Positions 18,391 through 28,256 of a stretch of DNA of 64,000 bases are shown piece after piece. The position numbers were made by a program, and so were the translations under genes. The notes under the pieces are model-generated. The model was not told the DNA's origin. It searched no databases and saw only the letters and a list, made by a program, of their open reading frames with translations. Source of the DNA: Chrysogorgia sp. JL179-B06 (lineage: Eukaryota; Cnidaria; Anthozoa; Scleralcyonacea; Chrysogorgiidae); NCBI GenBank assembly GCA_035772405.1, contig JAYKKM010000379.1, forward strand, positions 581,501-645,500. Direction: 5' to 3'. Every line of letters begins with the position of its first letter. Within the stretch, counting starts at the first letter, position 1.

Positions 18391-20201
18391 TTTTATTTAA
18401 TTTGTTTTCGTGTTTACATACACAAGGCAAGACACAACAGGGATGTTCAGCCCTAGTCATGGTGTCTTACCCTAAGAATTTACAAACATACATAATACAT
18501 TACATATATAACTATAACATTTACATATTACTATATCACAGCCTGTGATACGCTTATTATATCACTTATTGTTACAACAAATACATTATACTAACACACA
18601 CACTCACGTACGCACGCTGACAGTTAATATTAACAACAAATACTGAAGTTCTGCGATTCAAGGTCTCTGACAGAATTACAATTTAAACATATAGAGCGCC
18701 AGGTAGATATAATATCAGTATTGAATGTGTTCTGGAGAGCGACAAAGTATCTTGATTTTAAATAATTTTTAAAGAGACTATATTTGTTAATTTATTTTGT
18801 TTGATCGGAGAGTGTGTTCCAAAGTCTAGATGATCTTATGAAAAAACTTTTTTGAAAATGTTTAGTCCGAGGTTTTGGTATTTTGAAATTATGTTTATTT
18901 GAATGCCTGAGATGGTTAACCGGTAGATTTGGAAGATAGTTAGATAAATCGATGTTGTATTTTCCATTTGAGCAACCATGAAGAAAAAGCAAGTCCTTAA
19001 TTTCGTGCCAATATGAAAGCGGAAGAAGTTTGGTTTTTATTAGTCTGACTTTGTAATCGGCGGACAACTTTGGTATGCCAAGGATGTATGTTGTGGCTCG
19101 CCTTTGGACGCCCTCGATATCTCTCATTTGATTAATTGATTGGCCAGACCATATCTCACTAGCATAGTCAATATGAGGACGAACATGGGCCAGGTAAAGC
19201 AATCTCTTTGAACTAATGCTGAATGACTTGGTATTTCGTTTCAATAGTCCAAGTATTCTGTTCGCTTTACTGACCGCATTGGACGTATGTGATTTCCACG
19301 TGAGATCAGAAGTCACCAACACTCCAAGATCTTTCTGGGTAGATGTAGAACCAAGGACGTGGCTACCCATCTTATAGTCAAAGCACACCGGGTTTTTCTT
19401 TCTTGTAATAGAAAGAGACTCGCATTTGAGTTCATTGAATTTCAGAAACCATTTCTTACTCCAGTCATGCAGAAGTTTGAGATCGTTTTGTAGAGATATT
19501 GCATCAGCGGTTTGGTGGATGGTTCTATAGCACTTTGTGTCATCTGCATAGAGGAAAATGGAGCTGCTTTCTGAATTTATAGTGGGTAGTTCATTCACAT
19601 AAATCGTAAATAGTAGAGGTCCTAAGATCGATCCTTGTGGTACACCGGATAAAACTGGGAGAGCGCTAGAAACTACACCATCAACTACAACGCTTTGAAA
19701 TCGATTTGTTAGATAATTGGAGAACCAAGTGGCAAGATTTCCACCAATACCATAGGCTCGTAATTTGTGGATGAGCAGCTTGTGGTTAACACTGTCGAAG
19801 GCTTTACTGAAGTCAAGGTATACTATATCCGTTTGAAAACCTTTATCAAGTGCAGAACCAATATCGTGTAGAAAGCATAGAAGTTGCGTGACTGTTGATC
19901 GGCCTTTCAAAAAACCATGCTGAGCACTGTTGATCTTGGATGAAACATGCGGAAGTACGTTTAGAAACACACAGCGTTCAAGAACTTTAGATACGATGCT
20001 TAAAAGAGATATAGGTCGGTAGTTGGACACGAGTTCTTTATCATTTTTTTTATGAACGGGCACAACATGAGCAAGTTTCCACTGCGATGGTAAGCGTCCA
20101 AGTCTAAGGGATTTGTTGAACAAACTACATAATGAAGGAGCGATTTCATTTGCGCATTCTTTTAGTATTCTTGCCGGAATCCCATCAGGACCATGAGCTT
20201 T
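18391..20201 (-). mobile_element. 5'-truncated CR1/jockey-type LINE inserted in integrase
   Basis: 1.81 kb, flanked by a short direct repeat ACAC (18387-18390 and 20202-20205). Minus-strand ORF 18792-20195 encodes reverse transcriptase: HGPDGIP at the truncated 5' edge, YRPISLL, DFSKAFDSV, GVPQGSILGPLLF, catalytic FLYADD, then thumb and C-terminus ending KSFFIRSSRLWNTLSD. Endonuclease domain is missing. About 400 bp of 3' untranslated sequence (18391-18791) carries TTTATT-rich tail. The open RT frame implies a fairly recent insertion. Confidence 0.9.
18792..20195 (-). CDS. Reverse transcriptase ORF of the LINE (partial)
   Basis: About 450 codons, no stops. The first ATG gives 443 residues at 20123 but the domain clearly begins upstream (KAHGPDGIPARILKE), so the true protein is 5'-truncated. 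Contains RT motifs 1-7 including SGVPQGSILGP and YADDTK. Related to the second LINE at 49380-51600 (shared C-terminal SFFIRS..LWNTL). It is not a Polinton gene. Confidence 0.9.
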   Translation of the reverse strand, partial: HGPDGIPARILKECANEIAPSLCSLFNKSLRLGRLPSQWKLAHVVPVHKKNDKELVSNYRPISLLSIVSKVLERCVFLNVLPHVSSKINSAQHGFLKGRSTVTQLLCFLHDIGSALDKGFQTDIVYLDFSKAFDSVNHKLLIHKLRAYGIGGNLATWFSNYLTNRFQSVVVDGVVSSALPVLSGVPQGSILGPLLFTIYVNELPTINSESSSIFLYADDTKCYRTIHQTADAISLQNDLKLLHDWSKKWFLKFNELKCESLSITRKKNPVCFDYKMGSHVLGSTSTQKDLGVLVTSDLTWKSHTSNAVSKANRILGLLKRNTKSFSISSKRLLYLAHVRPHIDYASEIWSGQSINQMRDIEGVQRRATTYILGIPKLSADYKVRLIKTKLLPLSYWHEIKDLLFLHGCSNGKYNIDLSNYLPNLPVNHLRHSNKHNFKIPKPRTKHFQKSFFIRSSRLWNTLSDQTK

Positions 20202-21145
20202 ACACTAGGTACAAACCCGTTGTGAGAAGACATAAGTTCCGCGCGACTTTTGTTGGATTTCTTGGTGAAGAGCTCCAAATGGACCTAGTGGACATGAGTA
20301 AGTACTCAAAACAGAATGGAGGTTATTATTGGATACTAACAGGCATTGAAATATTGAGTAGATACGCTTTTGGCATTGCGGTTTATAGAAAAGACACTAA
20401 GAACATGGTTGAGGCTGTTAGAAAGTTGTTGAATGATTTTAAAGATCGGTTTGGAGCCACGCCTAAGTTAGCGCAATTTGATGATGGACTTGAATTCTAC
20501 AACGTTGGGGTGAAAAGTTTGTTGAAAGAACACGACGTTGAATATTTCATCACAAAGAGTGACAAGAAGGCCGCTGTTGTTGAACGTTTTAATAGAAGTC
20601 TCAAGAGTATTATGTGGAAGTACTTTTACGCTCGTGGAACGTACAAATGGATTGACGTTTTGGATCAATTTGTGGACAATTACAATAGCAATGTGAATCG
20701 AAGCATTATGATGAAGCCAAAGGACGTCAATAAGTCGAACGAGGGTGAAGTTTGGACCACTTTGTTTGGTCACCAATTTGCAGACAACCCATTGCCAAAG
20801 TTTAGAGTTGGCGAATCAGTTAGAATTAGTAAATACAAGAGTGTGTTCACAAAGGGTTATGAAGCCAACTTCACTGAAGAGCTGTTTAAAGTGGTGAAAG
20901 TTATTCGTGGTGATCCGAATGTGTACGAAATTGAGGACATAAGTGGTGAACAGATTATTGGTAAATTTTATGAACAGGAATTATCGCTGGTCAATAAGAA
21001 ACATGGTGGCGACGTGTACAGAGTTGAAAAGGTGTTGAAAAGAAAGAAAGTCAGAGGGAAGAAGATGGCGCTGGTCAAATGGTTAGGTTATGAAAGCAAA
21101 CATAATTCGTGGATACCAGAAAGTGATATTCAAAATGTGAGTTAA
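20202..21145 (+). pseudogene. Retroviral-type integrase with chromodomain, catalytic part (element B)
   Basis: Resumes after the LINE at TRYKPVVRRHKF. The rve catalytic core has the D,D,E triad in MDLVDMSKY, QFDDGLEFY and VVERFNRSLK. A beta-barrel-like segment follows (FRVGESVRISKYK), and the last 45 residues form a chromodomain (YRVEKVLK, ALVKWLGYESKHNSWIPESDI). In Polintons this enzyme inserts the element with 6 bp duplications. The domain is intact but has lost its own start to the LINE. Confidence 0.92.
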
Positions 21146-21151
21146 TGTAAT

Positions 21152-22539
21152 ATGGCTGAAGGTGGGGGAGATTTCGACGAGATTGAGATGGACAACTTCG
21201 ATGAGTACAAAGACGCCACCAATGAGCAATTAGAAGAGGAGCTCACCGAGACTGATGAGTGGCTCAAAAACGTAGACACAAAGTACAATACGAGTGAGAT
21301 TCCGAAAGACGTCCGTGTTGACTATAACAACTATCGCGAAGACGTGAAAAAGATAAGAGGCGAGCTAGCAAGAAGGCAAGGTGGGCAAAAAGAGACGTCG
21401 TTAATTGACGATGGTAAGACGGTGACTATAGAAGCCCACACAGCACCAACAGAGGGTTCCAAAAGAGGTTTAGACAACATGCTTGAAGACATACCGAACA
21501 CGAAGAGACTTAAACCAATCATAAAGTCATCAATAACGAGGGACAAAAAAGACTTCTTCAAAAATGCTCTAAGACTAGACATTAGAGTGAGAGATGGACC
21601 GAGCTCAAAGGAACTCATTGATGAGTCAACCATAACTTTTGATAAGAAGGGTAAGCAAAGCGGTGTTGCGTTTGGAGGTGAAAAAGTTGTCGTCTCAAGG
21701 AATCAAGGTAAGACGTTTCAGTATAGTAACGCAAAAGACGCTGCTAAAGCCATTGAAGAGTTCAAGCGACTCGTCAAGCAAGCTGGAAAGGAAAACGAAA
21801 ACACGTCAAGTGGTGTGGTTGACGCACAGTTGAGGTCTGAGGATATAGTGCCAACAGAAGATTTAACAGACGCTATAGTCTCTACCGCTAGTGATAGGGT
21901 TGAAGACGAAGTAGAATCACGAGAGAGTGAGCTAAACGCGACGGTCGCTAGCGAAGAGGAAATAAGAGAACTCGCAGGTGTGTTGAATCCAGTGGGCTCA
22001 AATGACGTGATGATAGATGTTTTAGAAATCACGGCCGATAGTTACCGCTTGAAAGCTCTAAATGAGACTGACCCAATGAAAGAACGGTGGTATAAAAACA
22101 TTAGTGAGGTAGCTGAGTTGAAAGCGGATAGCGCACGACTTCAGGAAGGTCTCAAACCAGAGCATGAAGAAGCTAATAAAATTATTGCTGACGAGGTCGC
22201 AAACAACGATTGTCTAGGTTAGAAAGATTCAAGAAATGGGCCAAAAAAAATGTGGTTGGGTTGAGCGCTGTAGCGATTTCAATGGCTGGGATTATAACAA
22301 CAATTATTATCGCTGGTAGGTCTGCTGTTATGAAAGGCGCTATGGCCACGAGGTCATTTGCACAGGCTGTTAAAAACGCGATAATGAAGATGGGTCCATG
22401 GGCTGTTGGATTGGCTAATTTAGTTTATAATGCGTTGACGTTGGGTGCGAAGGGTCTCGCTTGGTTGGCTCAAAATCTGTGGGTGCTCGCGGTGGTACTT
22501 GCGTGGTTTGCCTATGATTATTACAAGCTAAAACGGTAG
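21152..22539 (+). pseudogene. Acidic structural protein with C-terminal membrane domain (element B), frameshifted
   Basis: First frame, 21152-22222, 356 residues: acidic, coiled-coil-rich (NEQLEEELTETDEW, SRESELNATVASEEE). Second frame, from about 22205 to 22539: RFKKWAKKNVVGLSAVA, two or more hydrophobic spans, end AYDYYKLKR, without a usable ATG. In fragment E the two parts are read in one frame (44016-44575), so a single protein broken by a frameshift near 22200 is the better model. Position between integrase and capsid suggests a minor virion protein, perhaps like adenovirus pVI; inference. Confidence 0.65.
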
Positions 22540-22561
22540 TGACAAAACATATGTAAAGTAT

Positions 22562-23791
22562 ATGAACGTCACGTCAGCAGAATTGAGTCCTGGTTTTAGA
22601 CGAGCAACTATGGGCGTCATAAAAGGGGCGAGAACGCAGCACGTGATCACGTTGAACCCTAATAAAGTCAGTCCTGGTGAGGAACTTTACATTGACATAC
22701 CGAAGCTTAAGGTTAGTAGCTGTTTGGTGCCTGGATCGTTGGGTCTAGTGTTCGACTTTAAGAATGCAAACGCCAAAAGTTGGTTCTTAAACAACGTGAG
22801 CAAGTTGTTGGTTGAGAAACTTGTTGTGAGACTAGCTGGGGAAACTGTGTATGACAACAGTGGGGAAAATTACACTGGTGTTTATCACGACCTTTGGGAG
22901 AGCGTTACTGCGCGAGACCAAATGATTGACTATGGTGTTGGCTCTGAGAACTTGAGAAAGCTGATTTCTAAGGACGACAGTGGTGCGACAAGTGGAAACG
23001 TCGCTAAAGTTAGTGATGCATTGATGTTTGGTGTGATTGGGACGAAACAGCGGATTAAGCTCGGCAAGATCATGAATGACCATGGATTGTACGCTCCTTT
23101 TAGCATGAACAACAACTTGCAATATGTGATCACACTTCCGAAGGCCACAGACATCATGGTGGCGCAAACCAATGAGAGTGTGGGTGGATACACTCTGGAG
23201 AACCTCGAGCTCGAGTATGAGACGATTGATAATCAGGAGCTCTCCGATGAAATAACGTCGGGCTATGCAAGTGGTCGTAGTTTGTCATACGAACACGTTA
23301 CGTTGATGAAAACCACTGAATGGAACAAAGGCACAACCATTGTGAACGAGAATGTTAATCTACCAAGAAAAAGCATGAAGGCAATTGTGTTGCTATTCAC
23401 GAATAAGGTGCGAACAGACAGCGAGGAGTTTCTTTACCCAAATATCGTAGAGTCACAATTGAAGGTGTGCCAAATAGTGTGTACTCACAAGGCATTCCGA
23501 AGTTGAAGTTCTACGCAGAGGCGAAACGACTGTTTGGGCTAGGTGAAGAACACGCAGTTCATGACCATACAGAAGTTCTATAAAGACGGTTTTGCGTTAG
23601 TCATTGACTTGAGGAGCGTCCAAGATAATTACAACGTCGCCACTGGTAAAAAAATTGTGAACACGCAATCTGGTGTGCTTCTTGAGATCACTAAGAAAGC
23701 GACGACTGCAAATGTTATGTGTAGGGTGTTCGTGATGAGTGATGGGCTGGTCAACTTCATGAACAATGGGCTGCAATCAATCCAGTATTAA
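22562..23791 (+). pseudogene. Major capsid protein (element B), two frameshifts
   Basis: ATG at 22562 after AAAGTATAT. About 300 codons are open (LSPGFRRATMGVIKGARTQHVITLNPNKV, DFKNANAKSWFLNNVSKLLVEKLVVRLAGE, YAPFSMNNNLQYVITLPKATD), typical of the Polinton double-jelly-roll hexon. The frame slips near 23458 and back near 23550; the last 80 codons are open to 23791. E carries a homologue (42753-44005). Directly precedes the packaging ATPase, the standard capsid-block neighbour. Confidence 0.85.
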
Positions 23792-23806
23792 ATCAAACGC
23801 AATTTA

Positions 23807-24406
23807 ATGGAAACCCCGTTTAATGCGCTAATTGTCGGGATGACAGCTTGTGGTAAGACACATTATTTGCTTGACACACTGGAATCTGAGTATCGCGGCA
23901 AATTTGACTACATTGTGTTGATTTGTCCTACTTTCGAGTGGAATAAAGCGTACCAAGATTGGAAATATGTACGCGACCCTGACGTGTTAGCGATAGACTG
24001 TGCGCAGGATAGTGTTGACGCTGTTCTCAAGTGTGTGACGAACGTTTTTAAAGGCACTAACACTCTGATTGTGTTGGACGACTGTGCAAGTCGGCAGGAC
24101 GTCAAGAATAGGACTAGTCAATTAGTCAACTTGGCTTTTAGCGCGCGACATTTTATGTTGAGCGTTATTGTCATCACACAACAACTGACGTCGATCGCAA
24201 AACCGTATAGAGAAAACATTAGTAAGCTCATTTGCTTTTACTGTCCGAGTAAGAGTGATATGAAGGTTGTTATTGACGATTACCTTGGAGACATTAGCAA
24301 AGAAGAAGTGTTGGCGATTGTGACCGCATTAAAAAATAATAAGTACGCTAGACTCGAAATCTCACTGCGCTATCCATACAGTCACGAAGTTGTTATTCCG
24401 CAATAA
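23807..24406 (+). CDS. A32-type genome packaging ATPase (element B)
   Basis: 199 residues. Walker A GMTACGKTH at about residue 11, Walker B TLIVLDDCA at about residue 88, sensor-like SVIVITQQL, all characteristic of the FtsK/HerA-clade packaging ATPases of Polintons, poxviruses and virophages. Role: pumps DNA into the capsid. Uninterrupted here. 15 bp after the capsid stop and 3 bp before the last gene. Confidence 0.92.
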   Translation: METPFNALIVGMTACGKTHYLLDTLESEYRGKFDYIVLICPTFEWNKAYQDWKYVRDPDVLAIDCAQDSVDAVLKCVTNVFKGTNTLIVLDDCASRQDVKNRTSQLVNLAFSARHFMLSVIVITQQLTSIAKPYRENISKLICFYCPSKSDMKVVIDDYLGDISKEEVLAIVTALKNNKYARLEISLRYPYSHEVVIPQ

Positions 24407-24409
24407 AAT

Positions 24410-24925
24410 ATGGGTATAAGTAATAGCGCGATGGTGAAACGCAAAAGTGAAGAAAACCCCACGATTGAGGAATTAGTTGAGGATACTCAAGCCGCTAGTG
24501 CCTCGACTGTGGAAGACAACATTGACGTTAGGAGAGCCGAACTTATTAGACTGTCTGGTGATGGTGTGGTAAGCCAGTCTGAAGCGTATATTAAAAAAGC
24601 GTCCGCAAAGGTTATCGACAAGATATGGCGTCAATACGAGTTGAAGAGAATGGAAATTGCAAACGCTTTTCTCACCGACTTGTTAATCAGCAAATTCGCT
24701 ATCTTACTAGATGGGTTGAACGCTATTGAGAACCCTGACGAACTAAACGACGAGTTGCAAAAAGACCCGTTACTAAAGAAAGACGTTGAAAGCATTGTCG
24801 CGGTTGTGACACCGTACGTGCCTTTCTTGGGTTTGTTGTCGGGAGGAATCACAACGTCGAAATATGTGTACGATCACCATTTTAGAAGTGCGACAAACAC
24901 TGAAAATAGTGAACAAACGGACTAA
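24410..24925 (+). CDS. Unrecognised helical protein running into the right TIR (element B)
   Basis: 171 residues: acidic N-terminus, helical middle (AKVIDKIWRQYELKRMEIANAFLTDLL), one hydrophobic stretch near 145-160 (VTPYVPFLGLLSGGITTS). The last residues TNTENSEQTD are encoded by the inverted repeat and are the same as the end of the polymerase at the other terminus. Homologue in E at 41588-42113. Function unknown; position suggests a virion or packaging partner. Confidence 0.7.
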   Translation: MGISNSAMVKRKSEENPTIEELVEDTQAASASTVEDNIDVRRAELIRLSGDGVVSQSEAYIKKASAKVIDKIWRQYELKRMEIANAFLTDLLISKFAILLDGLNAIENPDELNDELQKDPLLKKDVESIVAVVTPYVPFLGLLSGGITTSKYVYDHHFRSATNTENSEQTD

Positions 24926-25658
24926 TCTATTATTAACAGGTGGCAATAATCTAATTTGCATAACAGGTGGCAATTTTATCACGCGTGAGACACTTTTACG
25001 ATACATAAATTTGTAAAAATGTTGAAATGACTATTTTCCTAAATGTGATTTGACAAATTTGTGAAAATGTTGAAACGGCACTTTCTATTTTTTAAATGTG
25101 ATTTAACAAATTTGTGAAAATGTTGAAACGACTATTTTTTAAATGCGATTTGACAAATTTGTGAAAATGTTGAAACGACACTCTCTATTTTTTAAATGTG
25201 ATTTGACAAATTTGTGAAAATGTTGAAACGACACTTTCTATTTTTAAAAATGTGATCTAACAAATTTGTGAAAATGTTGAAACGACACTTTCTATTTTTT
25301 AAATATGATTTGACAAATTTGTGAAAATGTTGAAACGTCTATTTTTTAAATATGACTGAAATAACACCAAATTTAGCGAAAATCGCGATTTGGTATAAAT
25401 TTGGTATTGTTTCGCTAGTCTCGCGTGTGTTTGACATCAATTGAGTAGAAAACGTGGGAGGGGTGTCTAGCTTGATTAACGATTGCGATAGTAGTATAGC
25501 AGACGGGGCTACGAGATTATTCGACGTTGAACGTAAATATAAATACCAAAACATCGTCAAATTTGTCGAGTCGCGACTTGGCACAAATTTGGTGATGTTT
25601 TGGTATTTATATTTACGTTCAACGTCGGTGAGCTCGTAGCCCCATCTGCTATACTACT
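24892..25658. repeat. Right terminal inverted repeat of element B
   Basis: 767 bp, reverse complement of 6341-7120 except for one 13 bp unit present only on the left. Outer hairpin 25490-25658, tandem block about 25010-25350. Confidence 0.92.
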
Positions 25659-25664
25659 CACCAC
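25659..25664. repeat. Right target-site duplication of element B (CACCAC)
   Basis: Matches 6335-6340. Confidence 0.95.
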
Positions 25665-26762
25665 TACATTAATAAAGTGATCATCAATATTATCCACAAC
25701 CCACCCAGACCCTTCTGACAACCACACAGCAATACGATTTACTATCTCCTCACTAGATTGCTTTGTAGTCCCACTAATATCAACACTACTAATCACTGTT
25801 TTGATTACGCTATGGAAGAAGGCTGTCTTAAACACAGACTCTCCATCACCAATTTGTTTCTCTAGAGTCACTTTCAATATCTCGGAAAACTTTAAACCTT
25901 TCAGCCTCTCTAACTCTTTCTGTAAAGTCGAGCCCACTACTCCTCTAGTCTTGACTAGTTGTTTTAATGGATCCTTATTGTAGACCACCTCAACACTATA
26001 CGATTTGGTATACCCTTTAAGAGCAACTCTCCTTTGCACGACAGTAGGACGTTTCGTCTTAGCAATAAGACTAGTTATTCTATCGTACTCTTTGTCTGAG
26101 ACCTCCTGACTTAACTGTGACCTCCTCACATATCGTCTAAGATCACGTCTAGCCTTTCGAATTTCTCTGACCTCCCTAACTCTGGTGACTCTATTAATGA
26201 CGTTCTCTCTAGATCCCCTCCTAATAAGGTCCATCCACTCATACCCTAATGCTTTAGCATCAACTAGATAGCCAGACATCCTCTTTAAAAAACTCATCTT
26301 AATATTCGGTATAAATAAATTACCAGAACCTATAGCAGGATCACGTGCACCACCACTCGATAGTGTACCACTACGAGCGACATTACCACTCATAATAGGG
26401 TTACGTTTACGTTCGCTCCTTTTCATAAGAGTCGTTTTATTATTTAATATAGCTAAGTTCTTAGGTCTTTTCGAATTAAGGAATCCACTCGACTCACTAC
26501 CTATAATAAATCCCATATCAGGATCACGCGCGATATTACTTGACATAATCTTGTTACGAGCGACATCCCCACCCACAACAGCCTCACGTCCAGACACCTC
26601 ACTCTGTAGCCTACCAGCTGAGACACGTCTCATAGGTTCCAAACCACGTGACACATCGTCTATTAGTAGTCTCGAAACTGGGGGTAACAGCAAACTTTTT
26701 CCATTTGAATGTCTCAACTTCTCTGGAGAATGCAGCACTTTTTCCGTTTTTTGGTTCCACAT
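25665..26762 (-). pseudogene. DNA polymerase B, N-terminal part (element A)
   Basis: About 365 codons, read from ATG 26762 inside the terminal hairpin. Basic low-complexity N-terminus with repeated DVARNK / NVARSGTLSSGGARDP motifs, then the conserved Maverick block ALKGYTKSYSVEV and IAVWLSEGSGWVVDNI. Stops being polymerase at the B insertion. The exact start is uncertain because the frame is open through the whole terminal hairpin and into the flanking LINE. Confidence 0.85.
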
Positions 26763-26882
26763 ATTTGCTTGAAAATTATATGTGGAATCCAAAAACTGAA
26801 AAAGTGCTGCGTTAACCAGAGAAAAAAGTTGAGACATGAAAAATGGAAAAAGTGTGCTGGTAGCCCCAGTTTCTATACTACT
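26665..26882. repeat. Right terminal hairpin of element A
   Basis: 218 bp with self-complementary arms: AGTAGTCTCGAAACTGGGG at one end and CCCCAGTTTCTATACTACT at the other, plus inner arms around CCATTTGAATGTCTCAAC / GTTGAGACATGAAAAATGG and ATATGTGGAATCC. Same architecture as C and D. Confidence 0.85.
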
Positions 26883-27374
26883 TGCATACTCAGTCGGGAT
26901 TACATCAAATATTGCGTCCCACATGTGGTTGCGTGAATGGTTGAGAGCAGTGCAGTTGATTATAAAATGTTTATTGATGTCATCAATATGCTGTTCACAA
27001 AGCTGGCATCTATATATTCTTCTGGGTAATGTTCAATTGCAGACGTCAAAATATCTGGAACGTTACCACATAGCACATTGACAAGGTTTGTTATTGCCAC
27101 TTTATCAAAAGGTTTCCTCTTTGCAACTTCCCACAGATCCAACACTGTCAAGTTGGTATGAACTCTTTGGTAGTAGACAAGCTCAGGCTTTCTCGATATC
27201 CCCTCTCTCCATTTATTTGTTTGATACAGATGAAGTTTAGACATTACAATATTTCTCCATTCTTTTTTACATGGGAAATGTTGATTATCAATATAGTTTC
27301 TTAAAAATTCAAGAAGATTGTATTTTTCAAGAATGCGTATTAAATCTGGAATGAATCCAACTGATTTTCTTTGG
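26883..27374 (-). mobile_element. LINE 3' segment between elements A and C
   Basis: 492 bp of the C-terminal coding region of the LINE whose upstream part is at 37397-39660. Minus-strand reading contains SVGFIPDLIRILEKYNLLEFL, KWREGISRKPELVYYQ and, near 26900-27020, a CCHC-like knuckle CQLCEQHIDDINKHF...C. It continues leftward only beyond element A, outside the window. Confidence 0.75.
27369..27374. repeat. Left target-site duplication of element C (CTTTGG)
   Basis: CTTTGG recurs at 37397-37402. Interrupts a LINE reading frame that is continuous across the two flanks. Confidence 0.93.
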
Positions 27375-27794
27375 AGTAGTATAGAAAATGGGGATACCAG
27401 CACACTTTTTCCATTTTTCATGTCTCAACTTTTTTCTCTGGGGAACTAAGCACTTTTTCCGTTTTTGTATTCCACATATAATTTTCGAGCAAATATGTGG
27501 AATCCAAAAATGGAAAAAGTACTTAGTTCTCCAGAGAAGTTGAGACATTCAAATGGAAAAAGTTTGCTGTTATCCCCACTTTCGAGACTACTAATAGACG
27601 ATATGTCACGTGGATTGGAGCCTATGAGACATGTGTCAGCTAGTAAGCTACAGAGTGAGGTGTCTAGACGTGACGCTGCTGTGGGTGGGGATGTCGCTCG
27701 TAACAAGACTATGTCAAGTAATATTACGCATGATCCTGGTATGGGCTTTATTTCAAGTCATGAGTTGAGTGGGGCTCACGATTCTAAAGGGTCT
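27375..27794. repeat. Left terminal inverted repeat of element C
   Basis: 420 bp, reverse complement of 36977-37396. Outer 218 bp (27375-27592) forms a self-complementary hairpin. The inner 200 bp is coding at the other end (polymerase N-terminus), so an unused copy of the first 100 or so polymerase codons lies here. Confidence 0.92.
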
Positions 27795-28251
27795 ATTGAG
27801 GTTAGCCAAGAGGGTGTCTACAGCAGATTGGGAGACGATTATCTCAAACGACGATGGTTCTTGGGACAAGTTCATCGGATACAAAGGTGGTACAACTGAC
27901 AAGTTGTCATATGGAGGCGGCGCTCCAGCAAAGGAGTACATATGTACAATCCCAAATAGTATCGACACCACCAAGAGGCATATGATATCAATACATTGGC
28001 AGATGGATAACTCACACGTTAGGGTCAACAACATAAGGTCAACTGATTCGGACTTTTCAGCTAACTACAACGAGATAGGACAACCTTATGGAACAATATT
28101 CGCAATACATCGACCAAAATCGTTGCTCGCGCCCTACGCGTACCCGTCTTTGATAGAGTTCTACGGTATGAAGATAATCTCTGGCTACATGACAAACCGA
28201 GACATAATATTAGTTGGTAGAGATATGATGAAGGAATATGATGTGAGTTAA
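27795..28251 (+). pseudogene. C-terminal remnant of the tail-fibre-like protein (element C)
   Basis: About 150 codons that match the C-terminal half of 15154-16104 in B: WETIISNDDGSWDKFIGY, HMISIHWQMDNSHVRVNNI, YAYPSLIEFYGMKIISGYM. The N-terminal shaft part is absent; sequence passes directly from the inverted repeat into the domain without an ATG of its own, the frame being open into the repeat from a GTG at 27769. Either a deletion scar or an expressed fusion. Confidence 0.75.
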
Positions 28252-28256
28252 GATAT

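Larger units (their letters stand above)
6341..25658. mobile_element. Element B: full-length Polinton (Maverick), 19.3 kb, inactivated
   Basis: Termini are AGTAGTATAG...CTATACTACT (AG...CT as in known Polintons), with long inverted repeats (6341-7120 and 24892-25658) and a 6 bp target duplication. Gene order: polB(-), zinc ribbon(-), three small membrane proteins(-), zinc protein(+), thymidine kinase(+), BRO nuclease(-), basic peptide(-), 84 aa(-), tail-like(-), 471 aa membrane protein(-), penton-like(+), integrase(+), structural protein(+), capsid(+), ATPase(+), 171 aa(+). No adenain-like protease was recognised. A LINE at 18391-20201 and several frameshifts make it non-functional. Confidence 0.95.
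1..26882. mobile_element. Element A: short (satellite-type) Polinton, split by element B
   Basis: Positions 1-6340 and 25665-26882 together match element C almost gene for gene: BRO-nuclease, four small membrane or coiled-coil proteins, zinc-ribbon protein, C2H2 protein on plus, then DNA polymerase B on minus running into the terminal repeat. Base 1 corresponds to about 28932 in C, so roughly 1.56 kb of the left end lies outside the window. The right terminus is CTATACTACT at 26882. Without B the full element would be about 9.1 kb. No integrase, capsid or ATPase gene is visible, but the missing left end prevents a complete inventory. It sits in the 3' part of a LINE that resumes at 26883. Confidence 0.85.

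Noticed and set aside
20468..20776. Antisense ORF in the integrase gene
   Set aside because: Shadow of the integrase coding sequence; likewise the other minus or plus readings inside polymerase, capsid and ATPase genes.
22210..22539. Independent 109-residue membrane protein gene
   Set aside because: Has no ATG at its start, and fragment E shows it fused to the upstream acidic protein.
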